A DNA stretch of 64,000 nt from Micromonospora wenchangensis (GTDB lineage Bacteria; Actinomycetota; Actinomycetes; Mycobacteriales; Micromonosporaceae): contig NZ_MZMV01000024.1 of the NCBI RefSeq assembly GCF_002210435.1, positions 1 through 64,000 of the forward strand. Direction: 5' to 3'. Below, in pieces: positions 1-7,284 of this stretch (position 1 is the first letter of the stretch; every line of letters starts with the position of its first letter). Under the pieces are notes generated by a model. It worked only from the letters and a program-made list of their open reading frames with translations. It was not told the DNA's origin and did not search any database. The position numbers and the translations under genes are program-made.

Positions 1-126
1 CGGCTGCCCGGCTCGCCCCGGCTGCCCGGCTCGCCCCGGCTGCCCGGCTCGGCTCGGCTGCCCGGCTCGCCCCGGCGGGCCGGCTCGGCTCGGCCGCCCG
101 GCCTGTCCCGGCTGCCCGGCTCGTCC
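1..126. repeat. 18-bp tandem repeat encoding GEPGSR units
   Basis: Seven 18-bp units of the type CGGCTGCCCGGCTCGCCC lie head to tail from the window edge to about base 126. Units 1, 2 and 4 are identical and the others differ at a few bases. The repeats are in frame with the leftward membrane protein and encode its GEPGSR/AEPGSR/DRPGGR tail. The array may extend beyond the window. Confidence 0.85.
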
Positions 127-575
127 TCTCGTGCCGGGCCGCGCCGGCCGGCCGGCAGGGTCAGGGCGAGCAGGGCGGCCAGCCCGAACGCCACCCCGAG
201 GGCGTAGGTGACCCGGCCGGAGACCAGGTTGCCGGTGATCGTCAACACCCCCACCAGGCTGCCGAGCAGCGGCCGGGGCACCCGGGTACGCACCAGCAGG
301 GCGGCGAACGCGGCGGCCGAGCCGACCAGCGCCAACGCCCCGGTCGGGCGCACCCCGAGGGTCGCCATCAGCGGCGGCGAGACCAGGCTGTAGCCGAGCG
401 GCTGGATGCCTGCGTACCAGCGCAGGTCGACCAGGGCCCAGCCGTGCCCGGCGAAGAAGTCGGCGCGGGCCACCTGGGCCGACAGGTCCGACCCGAGCGG
501 GGGCAACGCCAGCCACACCCCGGCGAGCACGACGGCGACCACGGTGGCCGACCCCACCACCCTGCTGCCCCGCAT
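1..575 (-). CDS. Polytopic membrane protein with C-terminal hexapeptide repeats (partial)
   Basis: The gene is read leftward from an ATG at 573-575 and runs off the left edge, so the C-terminus is missing. The visible 191 residues start with a hydrophobic segment (about residues 7-25), followed by a loop and two or three further hydrophobic stretches up to about residue 143. The chain then turns into a hydrophilic tail made of six-residue units of the type GEPGSR, at least seven of them before the edge. No family motif is recognised; the divergent neighbour is an MptB-like mannosyltransferase and some GT-C type membrane enzymes look similar, but that is only context. The 35-bp gap to the divergent gene at 611 must hold both start regions. 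Confidence 0.6.
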   Translation of the reverse strand, partial: MRGSRVVGSATVVAVVLAGVWLALPPLGSDLSAQVARADFFAGHGWALVDLRWYAGIQPLGYSLVSPPLMATLGVRPTGALALVGSAAAFAALLVRTRVPRPLLGSLVGVLTITGNLVSGRVTYALGVAFGLAALLALTLPAGRRGPAREDEPGSRDRPGGRAEPARRGEPGSRAEPGSRGEPGSRGEPGS

Positions 576-610
576 GCCCACCTCCGGTCCGCGCCCACGC
601 TACTGGCAGC

Positions 611-2053
611 ATGACGGACGTGCCTCACCACCTGTCCCGCTGGCTCGGTCTGTCCGGTTCGGTGCTGCTCGCCATCGCCGCGTACCTCGGGGGCGCGCTG
701 CCGGGGTCGGAGCTGCGACCCACCCCGGTCAGCATCTGGCAGAGCCGGCACGGGCCGCTGATCATCGTCCTCTGGCTGGTCGGCACCGGGCTGCTGGCCT
801 GGGCGTGGTGGACGCTGTGCGACCGGGTGCCGTCGGCCCGCTGGGCCCTGGTCACCGCCGGGCTGTGGGTGCTGCCGCTGCTCGTCGCGCCGCCGCTGGC
901 CAGCCGCGACGTGTACGCGTACTCCTGCCAGGGCGCGAGTTACGCGGCCGGGATCAACCCGTACGAGCAGGGGGTGTCGGCCCTGCCCTGCCCGTGGATC
1001 GACACCATCTCCTACATCTGGCGGGACACCCCCGCCCCGTACGGACCGTTGTTCGTGATGATCGCCGGGGCGGTGGTACGGCTCACCGGTGGCCTCGATC
1101 CGGACACCGCGCTGACCGTCAACATCGCCCTGTTCCGGCTGCTCGCCGTCGCCGGGGTGGCGCTGACCGCGGCCTGCCTGCCGGCGCTGGCGCGGCGCTG
1201 CGGCGTACCGGTGCCCCGGGCGCTGTGGCTGGCGCTGGCCTCGCCGCTGGTCGGCGTGCACCTCGTCTCGGGGGCGCACAACGACGCGCTGATGATCGGC
1301 CTGCTGGTCGCCGGACTGGCGGTGGTGGCAACCAATCCGGGCCGGCGCTGGCCGCTGCTGGCCGGCGGGGTGCTGCTCGGGCTGGCCGGCGCGGTGAAGG
1401 TGACCGCGCTGGTGGTGGTGCCGTTCGCGGTGCTGGCCGCGCTGGTCGGGCCGTACCGGATCAGGGCGCTGCTGCGCGACGGCCTGCCGGTCGCCGGCGG
1501 CGCGCTGGTCGCGGTGGCCGGCGCGACCCTGGCGGCGGGCCTGGACTTCGGGTGGATCGCCGGCCTGGAACAGGGCGGCCTGGTGATCGCCTGGACGTCG
1601 CCGCCGACCGCCGTCGGGCAGACCGCCGGCTACGTCGCGGCCCTGTTCGGCGCGGACGTCGACGCGCTGCCGGTGGCCCGGACGATCGGCATGCTGGTGC
1701 TGGCGGTGCTGCTGGTCTGGCTGTGGTGGCGGGCCCGCACCCGCGACCCGCTGTGGCACGCCGGCCTGGCGCTGGCCGCGACGGTGGCCCTCGCGCCGCT
1801 GTTCCACCCCTGGTACTGGCTGTGGCCGATGGCCGTGCTCGCCGCGACGACCCACCGGTCGACCCGGTGGTTCGCGCTGGTGGCGCTGGTCTCGTCGTTC
1901 CTGGTGCTGCCGGACGGCACCGGGCTGCCCCGGTTCACCAAGATGCCCGGCGCCCCGCTGATGACGCTGTTGGTGATCGTGGTGGCCGTCCGGTTGGTAC
2001 GGTCGGCTCGGGCGGGAAGGCGACCCGCCACCGTGGATGCGCCCGCCGACTGA
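611..2053 (+). CDS. MptB-like alpha-1,6-mannosyltransferase (first paralogue)
   Basis: This 480-residue polytopic protein has about a dozen hydrophobic segments and the features of the MptA/MptB (GT-C) family. The first periplasmic loop carries the acidic motif SRDVYAYSCQG at about residues 97-107, and the loops contain YIWRDTPAPYGP and SGAHNDALMIG. Enzymes of this family use polyprenyl-phosphate mannose to add alpha-1,6-linked mannose to lipomannan-type cell-envelope glycans on the outer face of the membrane. It is followed 13 bp downstream by a second gene with the same domain and motifs, so the two probably form an operon. The family assignment is strong. The acceptor is unknown and could be a lipomannan-like glycan of Micromonosporaceae. 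Confidence 0.8.
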   Translation: MTDVPHHLSRWLGLSGSVLLAIAAYLGGALPGSELRPTPVSIWQSRHGPLIIVLWLVGTGLLAWAWWTLCDRVPSARWALVTAGLWVLPLLVAPPLASRDVYAYSCQGASYAAGINPYEQGVSALPCPWIDTISYIWRDTPAPYGPLFVMIAGAVVRLTGGLDPDTALTVNIALFRLLAVAGVALTAACLPALARRCGVPVPRALWLALASPLVGVHLVSGAHNDALMIGLLVAGLAVVATNPGRRWPLLAGGVLLGLAGAVKVTALVVVPFAVLAALVGPYRIRALLRDGLPVAGGALVAVAGATLAAGLDFGWIAGLEQGGLVIAWTSPPTAVGQTAGYVAALFGADVDALPVARTIGMLVLAVLLVWLWWRARTRDPLWHAGLALAATVALAPLFHPWYWLWPMAVLAATTHRSTRWFALVALVSSFLVLPDGTGLPRFTKMPGAPLMTLLVIVVAVRLVRSARAGRRPATVDAPAD

Positions 2054-2066
2054 GGAGAGGTGGCCG

Positions 2067-3542
2067 GTGACCGAGGCCGGCGCACCGACCGGGCGGGCCC
2101 GCGCGGCCCGTCACCTCGGGCTGACCGGAGCGGTGCTGCTCGCCGTGGCCGGTTGGCTGGGCGGGGCGCTGCCCGAGGTGCCGCCGACCGGCCCGTGGCG
2201 CGCGCCGCACGGTCCGGCCGCGGTGAGCTGCTGGCTGGTGGGTACGGCGCTGATGGTGGGGGCCTGGTGGGCGTTGCGCGCCGGTGCCCCGTCGACCGGG
2301 TGGGCGTACCGCACCGCCGGGCTGTGGTCCCTGCCGCTGCTGCTCACCCCGCCCCTGGCCAGCCGGGACGTCTACTCGTACGCCTGCCAGGGCTGGTCGT
2401 ACGCGGCCGGGCACGACCCGTACCGGGTGGGGGTGGCGGCGGCCGGCTGTCCGTGGGTGGACGCGGTCGCGCCGATCTGGCGGGACACCCCGGCCCCGTA
2501 CGGCCCGGCCTTCGTGCTGCTGGCCGGGCTGGCCGCCGTCCTCGGTGGCACCCTGGCCGGCACCCTGGTGGTGCTGCGGCTGTACGCGGTGGCCGGGGTG
2601 CTGCTGGCGGCGCTCTGCCTGCCCGGCCTGGCCCGTGCCGCCGGGGTGCCCACCCGCCGGGCGGCCTGGCTGGGGCTGGCCTCGCCGCTGGTCGGGGTGC
2701 ACCTGGTGGCCGGCGCGCACAACGACGCGGTGATGCTGGGCCTGCTCCTGCCGGGACTGCTGGTGCTGGTGCGGTCGCCCGGCCGGACCCGGGGGCTGCT
2801 CGTCGCCGGGGTGCTGCTCGGGCTGGCGGTGGCGGTGAAGGCGACCGCGCTGGTGGTGCTGCCGTTCGCGGCGTTGACGGCGGTGCACGGCCGCTACACC
2901 CTGCGGGCCCTGCTCCGCGACGGCGGCCGGCTCGCCGGGGCGGTCCTGGCCACCCTGGCGGTGGTGTCGGCGCTGTCCGGCCTCGGGTTGGGCTGGGTCG
3001 CCGGGCTGGCCCGCAGCGGGGACTCGCAGCAGTGGACGTCGCCGCCGACGGCGGTCGGCTTCGTCGTCGACTACGTCGGCGAGTTGGCCGGTCGGCGGCC
3101 GGACGCGGTGCCGGTGACCCGGGCGGTGGGCCTGCTGGCGCTGGTGGCGCTGCTCGCGGTGCTGTGGTGGCGGGCGTGGACGGCGCTGCGCCGGCTCAAC
3201 GACGTCCGGCAGCGGGTGCACCGGCTGGCGGCGGCCCGACCCCGGGTCACGCTGGGTGCGGCGGGTGCGGCGCTGGCCGCGACGGTGCTGCTCGCCCCGG
3301 TCCTGCACCCGTGGTACGTGACCTGGCCGCTGCTGCTGCTCGCGGTGTCGGCGACCCGGACGACCTGGTTCGTGGCGCCCGCGGCGGTGGCGGCCTTCCT
3401 CACCCTGCCCGACGGCACCACTGTCGCCCGCTACACCAAGGCGCCCGGCGCGATCGCGATGACCGCCCTGATGCTCGCGGGCGCGCTCTGGGCGCTCCGC
3501 CGCCGGCACCCGACCCGCCGTGACGTACCCGACCCGCCGTGA
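2067..3542 (+). CDS. MptB-like alpha-1,6-mannosyltransferase (second paralogue)
   Basis: This is a 491-residue polytopic GT-C protein, clearly paralogous to the gene just upstream: it has SRDVYSYACQG near residue 100, the same PIWRDTPAPYGP loop and VAGAHNDAVML. I chose the GTG at 2067 because GAGGAGAGG lies directly upstream (2052-2060), whereas the upstream in-frame ATG at 2037 would overlap the preceding gene by 17 bases and has no such site. An insertion of basic residues near residue 375 separates it from the first copy. A tandem duplication followed by specialisation for different acceptor or linkage positions is likely but not shown by the sequence. Confidence 0.8.
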   Translation: MTEAGAPTGRARAARHLGLTGAVLLAVAGWLGGALPEVPPTGPWRAPHGPAAVSCWLVGTALMVGAWWALRAGAPSTGWAYRTAGLWSLPLLLTPPLASRDVYSYACQGWSYAAGHDPYRVGVAAAGCPWVDAVAPIWRDTPAPYGPAFVLLAGLAAVLGGTLAGTLVVLRLYAVAGVLLAALCLPGLARAAGVPTRRAAWLGLASPLVGVHLVAGAHNDAVMLGLLLPGLLVLVRSPGRTRGLLVAGVLLGLAVAVKATALVVLPFAALTAVHGRYTLRALLRDGGRLAGAVLATLAVVSALSGLGLGWVAGLARSGDSQQWTSPPTAVGFVVDYVGELAGRRPDAVPVTRAVGLLALVALLAVLWWRAWTALRRLNDVRQRVHRLAAARPRVTLGAAGAALAATVLLAPVLHPWYVTWPLLLLAVSATRTTWFVAPAAVAAFLTLPDGTTVARYTKAPGAIAMTALMLAGALWALRRRHPTRRDVPDPP

Positions 3543-3669
3543 CGTGCCCGGGTGCGGGGTGGGCGCAGGCCGAGGGTGGGCGGTTTCGAGTAGGGTGACG
3601 GCAACGTCGCGTGCCGGTGGCAGACCGTGTCAGGCATGGAGGCGTCGAACCATCGAAGGAGCCGACGTG

Positions 3670-3702
3670 ATGCCGTCGTTCCCTTCGCCCTCGCGTGTCT
3701 GA
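3670..3702 (+). CDS. Possible 10-codon leader peptide before the hemerythrin gene
   Basis: A strong ribosome binding site (GAAGGAG, 3656-3662) is followed by an ATG that opens a 10-codon frame (MPSFPSPSRV) ending at the TGA at 3700-3702. That stop lies inside the first codons of the hemerythrin gene, whose GTG at 3695 has no ribosome binding site of its own. The arrangement fits translational coupling, with the leader delivering ribosomes to the GTG. It could also be that the main gene really begins at a downstream ATG (3740). No conservation data are available to decide. Confidence 0.35.
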   Translation: MPSFPSPSRV

Positions 3703-4165
3703 GGGCGAGCAGACCAGGCTGGTCGCCTGGAGTCAGGAAATGCGCACCGTCCACCATCGCCTGCGCGAGGCCCTACGGGTGACCCAAGACGCGGTGCGGG
3801 ACGGCGCGGACGCCGAGCCGGCGACCCGCGATCTGCTGGTGTTCTGCCACGGGTTCTGTGCCGCGCTGACCGGCCACCACGAGGGCGAGGACGAGCTGCT
3901 GTTCCCCGCTGTCGTGGCGGCGTACCCCGAGCTGGGCGACACCCTGCGGTACCTGAGACAGGACCACTCGATGATCGGGCATCTGCTCTCCGGCCTGCGG
4001 GCCGCCGTGGAGCGGGCCGCCACCCCCGCCGAGATCAGCCGACATCTGGAGGGGGTGGCCGCGATCATGGAGAGCCACTTCCGGTACGAGGAGCGGCAGC
4101 TCCTGTCGGTGCTGGAAACGCTCGCCCTGGACGCGGACCCGCGGGTGGTCTTCGGGCCGCTGTGA
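3695..4165 (+). CDS. Hemerythrin HHE-domain protein
   Basis: This 156-residue helical protein has the hemerythrin-like histidine/acid pattern: VHHRLREAL at the N-terminus, CHGFCAALTGHHEGEDELLFP in the middle, DHSMIGHLL, and SHFRYEERQLL near the C-terminus. These residues normally form a non-haem di-iron (or other metal) site used for binding oxygen or NO or for redox sensing. The GTG at 3695 is the first possible start, since an in-frame stop lies at 3668, but it lacks a ribosome binding site and overlaps a possible leader peptide. It ends opposite glnA, and a strong bidirectional hairpin separates the two. The physiological role is not evident from context. Confidence 0.8.
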   Translation: MSEGEQTRLVAWSQEMRTVHHRLREALRVTQDAVRDGADAEPATRDLLVFCHGFCAALTGHHEGEDELLFPAVVAAYPELGDTLRYLRQDHSMIGHLLSGLRAAVERAATPAEISRHLEGVAAIMESHFRYEERQLLSVLETLALDADPRVVFGPL

Positions 4166-4205
4166 GCGCGCCACACCCGCGGGTCGGTCGACACGTCCGC
4201 ACCTC

Positions 4206-4249
4206 CACACGGAGCAGGCCCCCGGAGATCCGGGGGCCTGCTCCGTGTG
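4206..4249. terminator. Bidirectional hairpin terminator between hemerythrin gene and glnA
   Basis: A perfect 20-bp inverted repeat (4206-4225 with 4230-4249, loop AGAT) sits between two convergent genes. There is no U-tract, as is usual in high-GC actinobacteria. Confidence 0.85.
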
Positions 4250-4258
4250 CGTGACCGC

Positions 4259-5683
4259 TCAGCAGTCGAAGTACATCGCGAACTCGTGCGGGGTCGGGCG
4301 CAGGCGCACCGGGTCGACCTCGTTGGCCCGCTTCCACCCGATCCAGGTGGAGATCAGGTCGGGGGTGAACACGCCACCGTCGAGCAGGTAGTCGTGGTCG
4401 GCCTCCAGGGCGTCGAGCACCTCCGGCAGCGAGCCCGGCACCTGCTTGACGTCGCCCCACTCCTCCGGCGGGAGGTCGTAGAGGTCCTTGTCGATCGGGG
4501 CCGGCGGCTCCATCTTGCTCTTGATGCCGTCCAGGCCGGCCATCATCATCGCCGAGAACGCGAGGTACGGGTTGCTGGACGGGTCCGGCACCCGGAACTC
4601 GACCCGCTTGGCCTTGGCGTTGCTGCCGGTGACCGGGATGCGGGTGCAGGCGGAGCGGTTGCGCTGCGAGTAGACCAGGTTGACCGGGGCCTCGTAGCCG
4701 GGCACCAGTCGACGGTACGAGTTGACCGTCGGGTTGGTGAACGCCAGCAGCGACGGGGCGTGGTGCAGCAGGCCACCGATGTACCAGCGGGCGGTGTCCG
4801 ACAGGCCGGCGTAGCCGGTCTCGTCGTAGAACAGCGGCTCGCCGTTGAGCCAGAGGCTCTGGTGGGTGTGCATGCCGGAGCCGTTGTCGCCGAAGAGCGG
4901 CTTGGGCATGAAGGTGGCGGTCTTGCCGTTGGCCCAGGCCTCGTTCTTCACGATGTACTTGAAGAGCTGGAGCTGGTCACCGGCGTGCAGCAGGGTGGAG
5001 AACTTGTAGTTGATCTCCGACTGGCCGGCGGTGCCGACCTCGTGGTGCGAACGCTCCACGGTGAAACCGCCGTCGACCAGTCGACGCACGATCGAGTCGC
5101 GCAGGTCGGCGTAGTGGTCCACCGGCGGCACCGGGAAGTAGCCGCCCTTGTACGCGGTCTTGTAGCCGCGGTTGCCGCCGGCCTCCTCACGCCCCGTGTT
5201 CCACGCGCCCTCGACCGAGTCGATGTAGTAGAACGACTGGTGCGCCGAGGTCTCGTGGCGGATCGAGTCGAAGATGTAGAACTCCGCCTCGGCGCCGAAG
5301 TACGCGGTGTCGGCGATGCCGCTGGCGGCGAGGTATGCCTCGGCCTTCTTGGCCACGTTGCGCGGGTCCCGGGAGTAGGCCTCACGGGTGAACGGGTCGT
5401 GGATGAAGAAGTTGAGCGCGAGGGTCTTCTGCGCGCGGAACGGGTCGATGAAGGCGGTCGCGACGTCCGGGAGCAGGAGCATGTCCGACTCGTGGATCGC
5501 CTGGAAACCGCGGATCGACGAACCGTCGAACGCGAGACCGTCGGTGAAGACGCTGTCGTCGAAGGACTCCACCGGCAGATTGAAGTGCTGCATCACGCCG
5601 GGCAGGTCACAAAAACGTACGTCGACGAACTTTACGTCCTCGTTCTTGAGGTATCGCAGGAGTTCCTCGGGATTGGCAAACAC
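4259..5683 (-). CDS. glnA: Type I glutamine synthetase
   Basis: GlnA condenses glutamate and ammonia to glutamine using ATP and forms a cytoplasmic dodecamer. The 474-residue chain starts with the actinobacterial signature DVKFVDVRFCDLPG. It carries the catalytic FGAEAEFYIFD, NGSGMHTHQS and NRSACTRIP motifs, and near the C-terminus DKDLYDLPPEE, which includes the tyrosine adenylylated by GlnE. I place the start at the GTG at 5681-5683 because a perfect AGGAGG (complement of 5688-5693) precedes it by four bases; the upstream ATG at 5704 would add seven residues spanning that site. A GlnR box about 80 bp upstream indicates nitrogen control. Length and motifs match the GlnA1 class. Confidence 0.97.
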   Translation of the reverse strand: MFANPEELLRYLKNEDVKFVDVRFCDLPGVMQHFNLPVESFDDSVFTDGLAFDGSSIRGFQAIHESDMLLLPDVATAFIDPFRAQKTLALNFFIHDPFTREAYSRDPRNVAKKAEAYLAASGIADTAYFGAEAEFYIFDSIRHETSAHQSFYYIDSVEGAWNTGREEAGGNRGYKTAYKGGYFPVPPVDHYADLRDSIVRRLVDGGFTVERSHHEVGTAGQSEINYKFSTLLHAGDQLQLFKYIVKNEAWANGKTATFMPKPLFGDNGSGMHTHQSLWLNGEPLFYDETGYAGLSDTARWYIGGLLHHAPSLLAFTNPTVNSYRRLVPGYEAPVNLVYSQRNRSACTRIPVTGSNAKAKRVEFRVPDPSSNPYLAFSAMMMAGLDGIKSKMEPPAPIDKDLYDLPPEEWGDVKQVPGSLPEVLDALEADHDYLLDGGVFTPDLISTWIGWKRANEVDPVRLRPTPHEFAMYFDC

Positions 5684-5763
5684 ACGTCCTCCTGGCACGT
5701 CCACTCCGGTGGCTGGGCTCTGGCGACGCTATGACCGTGGGGTTGCTCGCCCGTGTCTCCAAT

Positions 5764-5779
5764 GTTTCTGCCGTGTTAC
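5764..5779 (-). promoter_or_regulatory. GlnR binding box upstream of glnA
   Basis: Read on the minus strand this is GTAAC-ACGGCA-GAAAC, an exact match to the actinobacterial GlnR consensus gTnAc-n6-GaAAc. It lies about 80 bp upstream of the glnA GTG. I found no equally good second box at the usual 22-bp phase. The surrounding region (5684-6003, 320 bp) also holds the 5' region of the divergent RDD gene and nothing else I recognise. Confidence 0.75.
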
Positions 5780-6003
5780 GCCGCTCGCGGAGCGTCATCT
5801 GCGCCGCTCAGTACCCGCCGGGTTGTCCGTTCGGACGATACCGGCTGAAGCACTGTATCGCTTTTCGGGGTGATAAGACCGAATTTGCACAGACTGCGGG
5901 AACGCCCCCGGAGTCCACCTGCTGGTCCGCCCCGGGGCCGCCCCGGTGCCCGGCGGTGGGCTGCGGAGGGGCCCCGAGCCGGTGCTGACTACCCTGGACC
6001 ACC

Positions 6004-6414
6004 GTGACGAGTCCGCCCGAAGCGGCCCCGGTGCCGCCCGCCACCGACCCCACCTTCGACCCGCCCGGCCTCGGTCGACGGTTCGGTGCCCTGGTGATCG
6101 ACTGGGTGCTCTGCCTGCTGGTGTCGAACTTCTTCGCCGACCCGGTCCGCGACGGCTGGGCCCCGGTGCTGGTGCTCATCGTCGAGTACGGCTTCTTCCT
6201 CGGCCTCTTCGCCCAGACCCCCGGCATGTGGATCACCAGGCTGCGCTGCCTCGACTGGTCCGACGGCGGGCGGCTCGGGATACCCCGGGCGCTCCTGCGC
6301 GGCCTGCTCCTCGCCCTGGTGGTACCGCCCCTGATCATGGACGCTCAGCGGCGTGGCCTGCACGACCGGCTCACCGGAGCGGTCGTCGCCGACGCCCCCC
6401 GCCCCGCCCGCTGA
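6004..6414 (+). CDS. RDD family membrane protein
   Basis: This is a 136-residue protein with an acidic, proline-rich N-terminal tail (about 22 residues) followed by the RDD-type membrane domain. The diagnostic sequence GRRFGALVIDWVLCLL has the Arg and Asp of the family in the first membrane helix; two more hydrophobic segments follow, with LHDRLTGAVV at the end. RDD proteins have no generally agreed biochemical role, and some take part in transport or membrane stress. It is divergent from glnA and convergent with the DUF4191 gene, as in other actinobacteria. Start is GTG at 6004. Confidence 0.8.
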   Translation: MTSPPEAAPVPPATDPTFDPPGLGRRFGALVIDWVLCLLVSNFFADPVRDGWAPVLVLIVEYGFFLGLFAQTPGMWITRLRCLDWSDGGRLGIPRALLRGLLLALVVPPLIMDAQRRGLHDRLTGAVVADAPRPAR

Positions 6415-6465
6415 CCCGCCCCGCCAGCCGCCCAGCTCCGCCCTGCCCGCCGACCCCGGACACGA

Positions 6466-6500
6466 CGCGAGCCGGGCCCGACGGACGGGCCCGGCTCGCG
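6466..6500. terminator. Hairpin terminator between RDD and DUF4191 genes
   Basis: A 15-bp perfect inverted repeat (6466-6480 with 6486-6500, five-base loop) separates two convergent genes and can serve both. Confidence 0.8.
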
Positions 6501-6517
6501 GGGAGTACCAGCAGGGG

Positions 6518-7207
6518 TCAGCGGCCCCGGGTCTGGCGGAACGCGCGGCCCGGCGGCCGCATGTTCTTGGGAATCGCACCCTTGGGCATCTGGGGGCGGG
6601 CGGTGAGCGCCTTGAGCCGCTTGTCGAGGGAGTTGACGTCCTTGCCGTTGAGGGTGCGCGGCAGCCGCATCAGGGTCATCCGCAGCTTGCGGATCGGCAG
6701 CTCACCCTCGCCCTGGCCGATCACGTAGTCGTGCAGCGGCGCGGAGCCGATCACCTTGGCCAGCCGGCGCTTCTCCTGGCCCAGCAGGCCCCGGACCCGC
6801 TGCGGGTGCCCCTCGGCCAGCAGGATCACGCCGGGCCGGCCGATCACCAGGTGCACCATGTCCATCTGGGTGGTGGAGCTGACCGCCGGGGTGACCCGCC
6901 AGTCACCACGCATGCTCTCCATGATCTGCGCCGCCGCGCCGGGCTGCCCCTCGGCGGCGTTCATCATCGCCTTGTTGGACCGCAGGTTGAGCACGATCAG
7001 CAGGGCGAGCAGGGCGAACAGGATGCCGATCGGCAGCCAGAGCCAGCCCCAGAGGATCACCGCGACCACGGTCAGCGCGAGCGGGATCAGCACCGCCCCG
7101 GCGGCCAGCGGCGCGAACCACCTGTCCTGCTTGGCGGTGAACCGGAACACCATCCCGATCTGCTTCAGCCGTTGGCCGAACGACACCTTCTCCTGGGGCT
7201 TTGCCAT
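6518..7207 (-). CDS. DUF4191 membrane protein
   Basis: This 229-residue protein belongs to the actinobacterial DUF4191 family. A basic N-terminus (MAKPQEKVSFGQRLKQIGMVF) leads to two closely spaced membrane helices at about residues 32-76. A conserved cytoplasmic domain follows, containing VIGRPGVILLAEG and KVIGSAPLHDYVIGQGEGELPIRKL. The C-terminus is very basic. In actinobacteria this gene is regularly found between lipA and the RDD gene, as it is here (with one gene inserted). No biochemical function is established. The start is the ATG at 7207 with the conserved MAKPQ opening. Confidence 0.85.
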   Translation of the reverse strand: MAKPQEKVSFGQRLKQIGMVFRFTAKQDRWFAPLAAGAVLIPLALTVVAVILWGWLWLPIGILFALLALLIVLNLRSNKAMMNAAEGQPGAAAQIMESMRGDWRVTPAVSSTTQMDMVHLVIGRPGVILLAEGHPQRVRGLLGQEKRRLAKVIGSAPLHDYVIGQGEGELPIRKLRMTLMRLPRTLNGKDVNSLDKRLKALTARPQMPKGAIPKNMRPPGRAFRQTRGR

Positions 7208-7284
7208 GCCGCCGAGTCTAGTGGTCGCCGCCAGGACGGATGATCCCCGGCCGGTGGTCGGCCGGGGTCCGTCCGTGGTGGTGG

